From contig JAFZBK010000006.1 of the NCBI GenBank assembly GCA_017561825.1, forward strand, positions 1-64,000: DNA of 64,000 nt, given 5' to 3'. Below the pieces are notes generated by a model. It saw only the letters and a program-made list of their open reading frames with translations. It was not told the origin of the DNA and made no database searches. Every line of letters starts with the position of its first letter. Within the stretch, counting starts at the first letter, position 1. The stretch is from Prevotella sp. GTDB lineage: Bacteria; Bacteroidota; Bacteroidia; Bacteroidales; Bacteroidaceae. Shown one piece after another: positions 35,016-43,748 of this stretch. The position numbers and the translations under genes are program-made.

Positions 35016-37010
35016 TTAAATAGCAAGCAGTATGAGTGCCAATGCCACCGTTCCCGTCAGGAACCACACGGCATACTGGCGCACATCGCCACTCTGCCAC
35101 GGACGGATACTCTCACCTGCCTCGTTGGCACCCCATGCCATGAAGTTAAAGGTGCCGTCAACCACATGACGGTCGAACCAGGCAATCGGGTACGAGAAGA
35201 GGCGGAACACGATTTTGTGAGTGAAATACTGCCATACTTCATCCATGTAGAAACGCTTGTAGGCAGCACGGTGCAGCTTGGGGAACTTCTTTGCCAAGAG
35301 GTCGGCAACGGGTGTCTCCTCATTCTTATACATATAGGTAGCCAGACCGATACCACACAGTGCCAGTATGGTACTGGAGATAGCCACAGGCCAGTTGATG
35401 TGCGTATGGAAACCGATGCCGTTGGCAGAGACAAACTCGCCGAAGGGCAGCCAACCGCAGAGCACGGTGATGGTAGCCAGCACGATCAATGGGATATACA
35501 TCGTGGCAGGAGCCTCATGGGGAGCATGAGGAGCATGTCCTACGGGATTGACCTCATACTTGGCCAGCTCGCTCTCGTAATGACTCTTACCCCAGAAGAT
35601 CACATAGTACAGACGGAACATGTAGAAAGCCGTCATCGTGGCGATACCACTCATCACCACACCCATCACCGGAGAAAAATGATAACAGGCCACCAGAATC
35701 TCATCCTTCGAGAAGAAACCGCTGAACGGCCAGATGCCGGCGATAGCCAAACATGAGATCAGGAAGGTGATATGTGTGATGGGCATATACTTACGCAAGC
35801 CACCCATGAACTTCTTCTCATTGCTGTGTACGGCATGGATGATACAACCCGCACCGAGGAACAGACAAGCCTTGAACATAGCATGGGTGAAGAGATGGAA
35901 CATACCAGCCATGTAACCCAGTCCGCTTTCATCCGCATAAGCCTCTGTCATGGGTATCGCCGTAGCACCTTCATCAGGCATGCAAACACCTAAGGCCACG
36001 AGCATGAAACCGATCTGTGAGATGGTTGAGAAGGCCAGCACACGTTTGATATCACTCTGTACACAGGCTACGCTGGCAGCATAGAACGCGGTGAAGGCAG
36101 CGATGTAAGCCACCCAGTGAAGGGTTTCAGGCGCATACTCGATCCAGATCGGGAACAGACAAGCCACCTGATAAACACCAGCCACCACCATGGTAGCTGC
36201 ATGGATCAATGCAGAAACAGGGGTCGGACCCTCCATGGCGTCGGGCAGCCAGATATGCAACGGGAACATCGCACTCTTACCGGCACCACCGATGAACATC
36301 AGGAACAGGGCCATCGGCATCAGCCAATAGGCACCGTCAAGACGGGCAGAGAGTTCCGGCATGGCATTGAGGTCGAAGCTTAACGTTCCCACATAGTAGC
36401 TGTAGAACAGGATACCGATGAGGAAGAACAGGTCGGCAAAACGTGTGACGATGAACGCCTTCTTGGAGGCAGCCACAGCCGCCTGCAACGGATAGTAGAA
36501 GCCAATGAGCAGATATGAGCTCACGCCCACCAACTCCCAGAACAGGTACATCTGGAAGATATTGGTAGCCACCACCAGTCCGAGCATCGACATGGAGAAA
36601 AGACTCAGGAACGCGTAATAACGCTGGAATCCTTTCTCACCATGCATATATCCGAACGAATAGATGTGTACCATCAAACTCACCGTAGAGATGACAATCA
36701 GCATCATCACCGAGATTGGAGTAAGACGGAATCCCAAGGTGAACAACAACTGTACCCCGTTGATGGTACCGAAGTCGAGCCAGGTGAAGTCGAACGGAGT
36801 AATCACCGGATACATACCAGTAGCCGCGTCACGACCTACCACGAGGAAATACTCAATGGCAGTATAATAGCTCAGTACCGTTACGATAGCCAACGACAGG
36901 GTTCCGATGAGTCCTGCTGTCTTATGCGACATCTTCATGCCCGCCAGTCCTAACACAAGGAACGAGAGCAGCGGCAGTAGAAGGATGTATATCGAAAAAC
37001 TATAATCCAT
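35016..37010 (-). CDS. nuoL: NADH-quinone oxidoreductase subunit L
   Basis: 664 residues, the largest membrane subunit. FWELVGVSSYLLIGFYY, FPLHIWLPDAMEGPTPVSALIHAATMV and FSTISQIGFML are the typical blocks. The C-terminal extension contains the lateral amphipathic helix region (TPVADLLAKKFPKLHRAAYKRFYMDEVW). The terminal membrane segment is near residue 645. Confidence 0.95.
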   Translation of the reverse strand: MDYSFSIYILLLPLLSFLVLGLAGMKMSHKTAGLIGTLSLAIVTVLSYYTAIEYFLVVGRDAATGMYPVITPFDFTWLDFGTINGVQLLFTLGFRLTPISVMMLIVISTVSLMVHIYSFGYMHGEKGFQRYYAFLSLFSMSMLGLVVATNIFQMYLFWELVGVSSYLLIGFYYPLQAAVAASKKAFIVTRFADLFFLIGILFYSYYVGTLSFDLNAMPELSARLDGAYWLMPMALFLMFIGGAGKSAMFPLHIWLPDAMEGPTPVSALIHAATMVVAGVYQVACLFPIWIEYAPETLHWVAYIAAFTAFYAASVACVQSDIKRVLAFSTISQIGFMLVALGVCMPDEGATAIPMTEAYADESGLGYMAGMFHLFTHAMFKACLFLGAGCIIHAVHSNEKKFMGGLRKYMPITHITFLISCLAIAGIWPFSGFFSKDEILVACYHFSPVMGVVMSGIATMTAFYMFRLYYVIFWGKSHYESELAKYEVNPVGHAPHAPHEAPATMYIPLIVLATITVLCGWLPFGEFVSANGIGFHTHINWPVAISSTILALCGIGLATYMYKNEETPVADLLAKKFPKLHRAAYKRFYMDEVWQYFTHKIVFRLFSYPIAWFDRHVVDGTFNFMAWGANEAGESIRPWQSGDVRQYAVWFLTGTVALALILLAI

Positions 37011-37038
37011 ATAGACAATATTTCAATTCTTTAATACT

Positions 37039-37347
37039 TTAATTCTTCAATTCTTGGATGCTGTTCACGTTATCGCTATGGAAATGGCGATACACATTAA
37101 TAATGATCGCTACGGCAACAGCGGTCTCAGCAGCAGCCACACCAATGGCGAACAAGGTGAAGAAGAATCCTTCCAGCTCACCGGGATACAAGATACGGTT
37201 GAATGCCGCGAAGTTGATATCCACCGCATTGAGGATCAGCTCCGTGGAGATCAGCATGGCAAGCAGGTTACGACGGGTGATGAACCCGAACACGCCAATG
37301 AAAAACAACAGTGCACTCAGCACAAAAAAACATTCTACTGGTACCAT
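37039..37347 (-). CDS. nuoK: NADH-quinone oxidoreductase subunit K
   Basis: 102 residues, three membrane helices. ISTELILNAVDINFAAF carries the conserved Glu of the E-channel and AVAVAIIINVYRHF the second. It starts 3 bp after nuoJ. The gap before nuoL (28 bp) is filled with 8-bp repeats of the TTTAATTC type. Confidence 0.94.
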   Translation of the reverse strand: MVPVECFFVLSALLFFIGVFGFITRRNLLAMLISTELILNAVDINFAAFNRILYPGELEGFFFTLFAIGVAAAETAVAVAIIINVYRHFHSDNVNSIQELKN

Positions 37348-37350
37348 AGC

Positions 37351-37863
37351 TTACTCCTTTCTTGAAATGACAATACCACCGATGATACATGCGAGCAGGA
37401 AGACGGAGATGAACTCGAATGGGAGCACATACCCATGCTTACCTGAGCTTACCAAGGCCCTACCGATGGTATCCATTGATACCTCTGAGTCAGCCATCGC
37501 AGCAAAATTATTAATAACCTGATTCTTCAGGAACACCACTACAACGGTGGCCAGACCGATCAGGGATGCGAGGGCACCGAATACCACCCTACTTCCCTTC
37601 ATGCGCTCCACCAGTCCTTGCAGCGTACGCTTGTTCACCAACTGAATGGCGAAGATATAAATCATCGTCACACCACCGGCATAGACGCTCAGCTGGGCTG
37701 CCCCGAGGAACGTATAGTCAAGCAGGAAATAGATACCTGCGATGCCGAACAACACGAACAGCAGGAACGTGGCTGCCCGCATGATCCGCTTGGTCGTCAC
37801 GCACATCACGGCAGATGCCAGGATGACGACGGCGAGGATGCAAAACAATATCATGTTACTCAT
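37351..37863 (-). CDS. nuoJ: NADH-quinone oxidoreductase subunit J
   Basis: 170 residues, five predicted membrane helices. FLLFVLFGIAGIYFLLDYTFLGAAQLSVYAGGVTMIYIF is the conserved helix-3 region that moves during coupling. It lies between nuoI and nuoK with 3-bp gaps. Confidence 0.93.
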   Translation of the reverse strand: MSNMILFCILAVVILASAVMCVTTKRIMRAATFLLFVLFGIAGIYFLLDYTFLGAAQLSVYAGGVTMIYIFAIQLVNKRTLQGLVERMKGSRVVFGALASLIGLATVVVVFLKNQVINNFAAMADSEVSMDTIGRALVSSGKHGYVLPFEFISVFLLACIIGGIVISRKE

Positions 37864-37866
37864 AAT

Positions 37867-38409
37867 CTACTTCTTTGTGTTAAACGTTCCAACTTTCCAC
37901 TCAGCACCGCCATCCAGCAGGTTAGGCAGAGAGCCACCCTGATACACCTCTTTGTCGAGATGCAGCACCAGCTTACTGCGGTCGAACACGGCATTCTCGA
38001 AATCATTGGTAAACTCGATAGCATCGAAGTTGCAGGCATTGGTACACAGCTGACAGAACATGCAGTCACCTAAATCGTACAAATAGTCATCCAACACCTT
38101 TCTCTTCTTTCCTGTCTCAGGATCTTCCGCCATGTGGGCCACAATCTTGATGGTCCCGTTCGGACAAGTCCTCTCGCACAAGGTACAGGCCGTACACTTA
38201 TAGCTACCATCCTCATTGCGCTTGAAGACGAGTCGTCCACGGTGGCGCTGGGCCACATGGAGGGTTGTCTTGCGGTTCTCGGGGTACTGCTCGGTTGACT
38301 TATTGGTGAAGAAGTCCTTGAAGTATTCCTTCCAGGTAACCTTCATACCGGTGGCCAACGTCTTAAGTCCGTGCCCGATCTCTCCGAAATATGATTGTTC
38401 TTTTTCCAT
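37867..38409 (-). CDS. nuoI: NADH-quinone oxidoreductase subunit I (two 4Fe-4S ferredoxin)
   Basis: 180 residues. Two cluster-binding motifs, CTACTLCERTCPNGTI and CMFCQLCTNACNFDAI, hold clusters N6a and N6b that pass electrons towards NuoB. It starts 3 bp after nuoH. Confidence 0.95.
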   Translation of the reverse strand: MEKEQSYFGEIGHGLKTLATGMKVTWKEYFKDFFTNKSTEQYPENRKTTLHVAQRHRGRLVFKRNEDGSYKCTACTLCERTCPNGTIKIVAHMAEDPETGKKRKVLDDYLYDLGDCMFCQLCTNACNFDAIEFTNDFENAVFDRSKLVLHLDKEVYQGGSLPNLLDGGAEWKVGTFNTKK

Positions 38410-38412
38410 ATC

Positions 38413-39501
38413 TTATTTAAAATATAATCCCAAGGCCACTACAACAGTCATTACCACGAGGTTCAGCAATGCCAGCGGCATCAGGTATTTCCATTCCAGT
38501 TTCAGGATCTGGTCGATACGCAGACGGGGGAATGTCCACTTGATCCACATGAGCACCCAAACGAGTGCAAAAGCCTTCGCCATGAACCATACGATACCGG
38601 GGATGTAGTTCATCACCTGGTCGAAGCCCTCTATACCTATATTAATAGGAGCCCATCCACCGAGGAAGACCATCGCGGCCACACCGGCAATGATGAAGAG
38701 GTTCAGGAACTCAGCCAGGTAGAAGAAGCCGAATCCCATACCAGAATACTCGGTATGATGACCAGCGGTGAGCTCACTCTCAGCCTCAGCCATATCGAAC
38801 GGACCGCGGTTTGCTTCTGCATTACCTGCAATCAGGAATACAAAGAAGGCGATCAGCGCAGGTATATGACCTTTGAATATCAGCCAGTTCCAAGGACCGG
38901 TCTGATACTCCACGATACCGCTCACCTGCATCGTACCCGTCAGGATGACGGCTGTGATCAGACACAGGCAGAGTGACATCTCGTAAGAGATCATCTGTAC
39001 GGCACCACGCATGGCAGACACCACTGAATACTTATTGTTGGAGCCCCATCCAGCCAGGAAGATTCCCACCACGCCAATCGACGAGATAGCCGTTAGCAGG
39101 AAGACACCCACGTTGAAGTTGAGGATCACTGCCCCCTTGTTCCACGGCAGGAACGAGAAAGCACCCACTGATCCGATGATTACCAGCAGCGGGGCCACGA
39201 TATACAGGAACTTATCAGCCTTATCCACGAAGAAGATCTCCTTGATGAGCATCTTCAGCACGTCGGCAAACACCTGCAGCAATCCCCAGAAGCCCACACG
39301 CATCGGACCTAATCGGCACTGGAAGTAAGCACACACCTTACGCTCCATAAAGATCAGTGCGATGGCAATCAGCGCATAAGCTGTCAGGATGAGTACCCCT
39401 ACCAGCACACATTCAATCAGGATCGACCAGAAGTCATTCAGTCCCAGGGTGAACCTGAGCAAGTGGTCAAACCATTGTGAAACTATAGAAAAGTCGAACA
39501 T
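38413..39501 (-). CDS. nuoH: NADH-quinone oxidoreductase subunit H
   Basis: 362 residues, about 8-9 membrane helices. ERKVCAYFQCRLGPMRVGFWGLLQ and GPFDMAEAESELTAGHHTEYSG are the quinone-site loops of NuoH. The gap to nuoCD (44 bp) contains imperfect TTTTCAA-type repeats. Confidence 0.95.
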   Translation of the reverse strand: MFDFSIVSQWFDHLLRFTLGLNDFWSILIECVLVGVLILTAYALIAIALIFMERKVCAYFQCRLGPMRVGFWGLLQVFADVLKMLIKEIFFVDKADKFLYIVAPLLVIIGSVGAFSFLPWNKGAVILNFNVGVFLLTAISSIGVVGIFLAGWGSNNKYSVVSAMRGAVQMISYEMSLCLCLITAVILTGTMQVSGIVEYQTGPWNWLIFKGHIPALIAFFVFLIAGNAEANRGPFDMAEAESELTAGHHTEYSGMGFGFFYLAEFLNLFIIAGVAAMVFLGGWAPINIGIEGFDQVMNYIPGIVWFMAKAFALVWVLMWIKWTFPRLRIDQILKLEWKYLMPLALLNLVVMTVVVALGLYFK

Positions 39502-39545
39502 AATATTTTCAATTTTTCAATTCTGCAATTTTTACATTTTTCTGA

Positions 39546-41180
39546 TTATCGGTCGATATCAGGAATCACGAAATCGATGGCAGCACCCGTAGCAACCAAG
39601 TCAGCAATCTTCTGTCCGCGCAGCATCGGGTCGAGGACACCTGTCAGTGACAAGCCCATGGGGCGCATCTTCAGACGGTACGGACTCCTTTCGCCGCGTG
39701 AGTCGAGATATACACCGAACTCACCGCTCGCACCTTCCACCGAGTAGTACCACTGTCCTTCGGGCAGCTTGATCACCGGCTTCTGCTTGATGTAGAAGTC
39801 ACCTGCGGGGATATTATCGATGAGTTGTTCGATGATGTGCAGACTCTGGTACATCTCACGGATATGACAAGTATAGCGGTCCATGGTGTCGCAGCCAGTC
39901 ATCGTGATCTGCTCCCACTCCACCTGGTCGTACATGTCATACGGATGGTTCTTACGCACATCGTTCTTCCAACCGGAAGCACGACCAGCTGGACCCGTCA
40001 CGGCATAGCTGATACAATCCTCCTTGCTCATCGGTCCAACCTTCTCGAAGCGCTTGTGGGTGATGATGTTATCACCGAACACATCAACATACTCCTGGAT
40101 GATGGGCTTCATGTAATTGATGAGATCCTTCACGTTCTTCACGAAGTTCGGATCGATATCATCCTGCAGTCCACCTATTCTATAATAGTTCTGGATCAGT
40201 CGTCCACCTGTTGTCTCCTCCATACAGTTGAGCACATGTTCACGGTCACGCATGGAATAGAGGAAGGCGGTCAGCGCACCCATATCCTGAGCACAGCAAC
40301 CTACATACAACAGGTGCGAATCCAGTCGCTGCAGCTCATCCATGATGGTACGGATGTACTTGATACGGTCGGTCAGTTCCACCTCCAGACCCTCTTCAAT
40401 CACGCCTACCAGTGCATGACGATGCATCATGGCACTCAGATAGTTAAGACGATCGGTTAAAGCAAGTGTCTGTGGATATGTATAACTCTCGCACATCTTC
40501 TCGATACCACGGTGGATATAGCCCAGATGCGGATACACACGCTTCACAGTCTCACCGTCGAGAACGGTCTGCAAGCGGAGCACACCATGCGTTGAGGGGT
40601 GCTGCGGACCGATGTTCACCACATAGTCATCAGCGGTGAAGAGTCGGTTCTTTTTCGACTGCAGACGACCGTCTTTGTCGATAAAGTACTCCAAGCCGTA
40701 GTCAGGCTCCACATCATCCTCGAGGGTGTACTTATCATTATACTCCCAGTCCTTACGGAAGGGGAATCCCTTGAAATCACTACGCAGGAACAGGCGGCGC
40801 ATATCGGGATGACCGAGGAACACGATACCGTAGAAGTCATATACCTCCCGCTCCAGCAGATCGGCCACGCGCCAGATATGAGATACGGTAGGAAGATAAG
40901 GAATCTGCTGACCGTCTGTCTCACCCGTTCCGTTGGATGACATACCGTCGCCACAAACCTGTGTACGGGTCATCATCTTCACCGAGCAACGCTCATGTGT
41001 TTGGGTATTCTCCAGGATATAGATACATCCCAAGGCAGGTTCACCTGGTTGGTAATCCGGTGTCTTGCTAAAATCCTCACCTACAATGGTTACCAGGTAG
41101 TCAAAGCCCTTTTGGTCTTTCAAGTTCTGCATCTCTGCAGTGAACTTGTCGAAATCAAATGTGATAAATGATAGTTTCAT
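39546..41180 (-). CDS. nuoCD: NADH-quinone oxidoreductase subunit C/D fusion
   Basis: 544 residues. Residues 1-160 are the NuoC (30 kDa) domain ending in RSDFKGFPFRKDWEY. From about 185 the NuoD (49 kDa) domain begins with NIGPQHPSTHGVLRLQTVLDGE and ends DPMLRGQKIADLVATGAAIDFVIPDIDR, the quinone-site C-terminus. The CD fusion is one of the two common arrangements of these genes. ATG overlaps the nuoB stop by 4 bases. Confidence 0.95.
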   Translation of the reverse strand: MKLSFITFDFDKFTAEMQNLKDQKGFDYLVTIVGEDFSKTPDYQPGEPALGCIYILENTQTHERCSVKMMTRTQVCGDGMSSNGTGETDGQQIPYLPTVSHIWRVADLLEREVYDFYGIVFLGHPDMRRLFLRSDFKGFPFRKDWEYNDKYTLEDDVEPDYGLEYFIDKDGRLQSKKNRLFTADDYVVNIGPQHPSTHGVLRLQTVLDGETVKRVYPHLGYIHRGIEKMCESYTYPQTLALTDRLNYLSAMMHRHALVGVIEEGLEVELTDRIKYIRTIMDELQRLDSHLLYVGCCAQDMGALTAFLYSMRDREHVLNCMEETTGGRLIQNYYRIGGLQDDIDPNFVKNVKDLINYMKPIIQEYVDVFGDNIITHKRFEKVGPMSKEDCISYAVTGPAGRASGWKNDVRKNHPYDMYDQVEWEQITMTGCDTMDRYTCHIREMYQSLHIIEQLIDNIPAGDFYIKQKPVIKLPEGQWYYSVEGASGEFGVYLDSRGERSPYRLKMRPMGLSLTGVLDPMLRGQKIADLVATGAAIDFVIPDIDR

Positions 41181-41938
41181 GCCTTGTCCTCCTGATTATT
41201 ACTAGTAACACTAGTATTACTAGTACTACTAGTACAACTAGTACCACTAGCTTCTAGTTCTTTAACAAACTCCTGGGGCACCTCCGTCACCACAATCGGC
41301 TCACGACGATGATCACCCAGCTGACGGGATACCAGCTCTGCGTTGGAAACACCCAACTCGCGCTCTTCCTTGTTCTGCTTATGGTTCACACCACCGAAGA
41401 ATTTCTCGATCTTCACCTTGCGCTGCAACTGCATCATACCATACATGATAGCCTCTGGACGCGGAGGACAGCCGGGAATGAACACATCCACAGGCACGAT
41501 CTCCTCGATACCCTTCACCACGTGATAGCTCGTCTTGAACGGTCCTCCGCTAATAGCGCAGCCACCCACGGCGATCACATACTTCGGCTCGGCCATCTCG
41601 TCATAGAGACGTTTCAGGGCAGGTGCCATCTTATGCGTGATGGTACCGGCACACATGATCAGGTCGGCCTGACGTGGTGAGTTACGTGTCACCTCGAAGC
41701 CGAAGCGAGCAAAGTCATATCGGGAACAGCCACAGGCCATGAACTCAATACCGCAGCAAGATGTAGCGAAGGTCAGCGACCACAGGGAGTTGGCACGTCC
41801 CCAGTTGATCAGCTTGTCGAGCGACCCTGTAATCACGTTGACACCACCCTCATGGAGCTCGTCAACCAGTTTCTCCAACGAGGCGTTGTCGTTCCACTCC
41901 TCGTAGGGAATACTCTTGATTTTCGGCTTTATTTCCAT
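41177..41938 (-). CDS. nuoB: NADH-quinone oxidoreductase subunit B with a repeat-encoded tail
   Basis: 253 residues from ATG 41938, which overlaps the nuoA stop by 10 bases; the longer frame to 42049 lies inside nuoA. Ligands of cluster N2 are Cys61-Cys62 (SCCGIEFMACG), Cys127 (VGGCAISGG) and Cys157 (PGCPPRPEA). The family core ends near residue 190. About 60 residues follow, of which the last 20 are a (Thr-Ser-X) array encoded by 9-bp DNA repeats. The tail lies beyond all cluster ligands. Confidence 0.95.
   Translation of the reverse strand: MEIKPKIKSIPYEEWNDNASLEKLVDELHEGGVNVITGSLDKLINWGRANSLWSLTFATSCCGIEFMACGCSRYDFARFGFEVTRNSPRQADLIMCAGTITHKMAPALKRLYDEMAEPKYVIAVGGCAISGGPFKTSYHVVKGIEEIVPVDVFIPGCPPRPEAIMYGMMQLQRKVKIEKFFGGVNHKQNKEERELGVSNAELVSRQLGDHRREPIVVTEVPQEFVKELEASGTSCTSSTSNTSVTSNNQEDKA
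41201..41250. repeat. 9-bp tandem repeat (ACTAGTANN) inside the nuoB 3' end
   Basis: Five units ACTAGTA plus two variable bases (41201-41245) followed by a partial unit. Read on the minus strand it encodes Thr-Ser-X five times. A related ACTAGT array lies between genes at 53782-53816. Confidence 0.9.
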
Positions 41939-42279
41939 TCCAGTGCTCCTTTCCGCCAAGCGTAAGCCAAGCCAAATACAAGTACCAACAAAAAGAATCC
42001 GATGCTGAAGATTGCCATTGCACCGAATTCTTTCACGACCACTGCCCACGGATACAGAAACACTGTTTCCACATCAAACATGAGGAACAAGATGGCGAAA
42101 AGGTAGAAGCCCACACTGACAGGAAGCCAGGACGAGCCATGCGTAGGAATACCGCACTCATAAGGTTCTCCTTTCACCTTGTTGTAAGAACGCGGCCCTA
42201 TCATCTTAGCAATTACATATGCTGCCGCAACCAGTGTTATGGCCGTTATGATAACGGTAATCAACAAAGTAAAATACAT
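41929..42279 (-). CDS. nuoA: NADH-quinone oxidoreductase subunit A
   Basis: 116 residues, three membrane helices. The loop YECGIPTHGSSW carries the conserved Cys of the TMH1-2 loop, and FLMFDVETVFLYPWAVV the conserved acidic residues. It is the first gene of the operon, giving the order A-B-CD-H-I-J-K-L-M-N with no EFG genes. Confidence 0.94.
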   Translation of the reverse strand: MYFTLLITVIITAITLVAAAYVIAKMIGPRSYNKVKGEPYECGIPTHGSSWLPVSVGFYLFAILFLMFDVETVFLYPWAVVVKEFGAMAIFSIGFFLLVLVFGLAYAWRKGALEWK

Positions 42280-42333
42280 ATAATATAACTAATAATTTTT
42301 ATGCCTGAATGCATCATCGTTTGAAAACGATTG

Positions 42334-42341
42334 CAAAGGTA
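42334..42341 (-). promoter_or_regulatory. -7 promoter box of the nuo operon
   Basis: TACCTTTG on the minus strand, about 55 bp above nuoA. A TTG 22 bp upstream is a weak -33 candidate. Confidence 0.5.
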
Positions 42342-42382
42342 ACAATTAATTTGCAAATAATGACAATAAATAGGGGAAATTA

Positions 42383-42413
42383 TTGGCGAATCAGCAAAAT
42401 TTCCGTATTTTTG
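42383..42413 (+). promoter_or_regulatory. Promoter of the BspA-like gene
   Basis: TTGG (42383-42386), 19-bp spacer, TATTTTTG (42406-42413), 33 bp before the start at 42447. It is divergent from the nuo promoter. Confidence 0.6.
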
Positions 42414-42446
42414 CAGAGTCATTATGAACATTTATTAAACTACAAT

Positions 42447-43748
42447 ATGAACAAGATCAACAAAACATGGATCGTAGCATTCGCACTCATGTGCTGCACG
42501 GTACTGGAAGCTAAGCAGATAACCCAAGTATCCAAATCCCCGAAGAAAGCCACCAAGGCCATTGTCGATGGTATCAGCTACGCACTGAATGCCAAGAACA
42601 ACAAGGCTAAGGTTTTGGCTGCAAAGGATCTCTACACGGGCGATATCACCATTCCGAATAAGTTCACAGAGGACAGTGTGACCTATTACGTTGAGGAGAT
42701 CGACGGCGGTGCCTTCAGGGATTGTGCCTCCCTGACCTCCATTACCATCCCCACCACCGTAGCAAAGATCGGTGCGGGAGCTTTCGAGAACTGCTCAGCG
42801 CTCACATCCATCAGTCTCCCCAGCAGCATCCTTGAGCTGCCCTTCAATCTTTTCTCCGGCTGTACTGCGCTGACAGACGTGGATCTCCCCTCGAGCATTA
42901 AGACCATCGGTCATGGAGCCTTCAAGAAATGTTCTGCTTTGGAAAGAATCGAGCTGCCCAACAGTGTCACCTCTTTACCATACCAAGCCTTCTTGGGCTG
43001 CACCAGTCTGAAGGATGTCATTCTCCCCAAGTTCCTCGAGAAGATCGGCTATTCCGCTTTCCAGGATTGTTCCTCCCTGGAAGAGATCGAGTTGCCCAGC
43101 AGCGTGAAGGCCATTGGATGGGTGGCATTCAAGAACTGCACATCCCTGAGACGTTTCGCCTTCACCACCAGCATGGACAACATCGCAAATAGTATCTTCG
43201 AAGGTTGTACCAATCTGGAGGAGGTATATATCCCCACTTCCATCACGAGCATCACCCATGATGCTTTCAAGGGATGTACCAATCTGGAGAGCATTACGCT
43301 CCCGAACTCCATCAAGAATATTGGTTCGAGTGCCTTTGAGGACTGCTCCAACCTGAAGTTCATCAATATCCCCAATGGCATCAAGGAGATTCCCTCCTAC
43401 TGTTTCAAGAACTGTGGCAGCTTAACCGACATTACCATTCCTACATCGGTGAAGTCTATTGCCAACCAGGCTTTCCAAGGCTGTTCATCGATGGAGGTCA
43501 TTGATATCCCCAACAGTGTGAAGGAGTTGGGCGGTGATGTGTTTGAGAAGTGCAGCAGTCTGATGACCGTATTTGTTCGCAGTGGCACACCCCCGAAAAT
43601 AAAGAAAGACACCTTCCCCAAGTCATTACTCAAGGAAGGCATCCTCTTTGTACCGAACCCTACTCCCTATCGCAGCGATCCTAAGAATCCGTGGTCGCAG
43701 TTCAGTGAGATCAAGGCCATCGCTCGTGATACAAGAGAGAGATACTAG
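42447..43748 (+). CDS. BspA-like leucine-rich repeat surface protein
   Basis: 433 residues with a signal peptide (MNKINKTWIVAFALMCCTVLEA). From about residue 75 there are about 14 tandem repeats of 23 residues, pattern IGxxAFxxCxxLxxIxLPxSVxx, the LRR_5/BspA type. They form a solenoid used for binding host or bacterial surfaces. The C-terminus (VFVRSGTPPKIKKDTFPKSLL) closes the solenoid; no sorting tail is obvious. Repeats are similar at DNA level, so copy number could vary by recombination. The start at 42447 follows the promoter; 42309 is upstream of it. It converges on the epimerase gene with stops 4 bp apart. Confidence 0.9.
   Translation: MNKINKTWIVAFALMCCTVLEAKQITQVSKSPKKATKAIVDGISYALNAKNNKAKVLAAKDLYTGDITIPNKFTEDSVTYYVEEIDGGAFRDCASLTSITIPTTVAKIGAGAFENCSALTSISLPSSILELPFNLFSGCTALTDVDLPSSIKTIGHGAFKKCSALERIELPNSVTSLPYQAFLGCTSLKDVILPKFLEKIGYSAFQDCSSLEEIELPSSVKAIGWVAFKNCTSLRRFAFTTSMDNIANSIFEGCTNLEEVYIPTSITSITHDAFKGCTNLESITLPNSIKNIGSSAFEDCSNLKFINIPNGIKEIPSYCFKNCGSLTDITIPTSVKSIANQAFQGCSSMEVIDIPNSVKELGGDVFEKCSSLMTVFVRSGTPPKIKKDTFPKSLLKEGILFVPNPTPYRSDPKNPWSQFSEIKAIARDTRERY

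Noticed and set aside
34836..35756. Plus-strand 306-residue open frame across nuoM/nuoL
   Set aside because: Antisense shadow of nuoL and the nuoM start; composition rich in His/Thr/Gln as expected for such frames.
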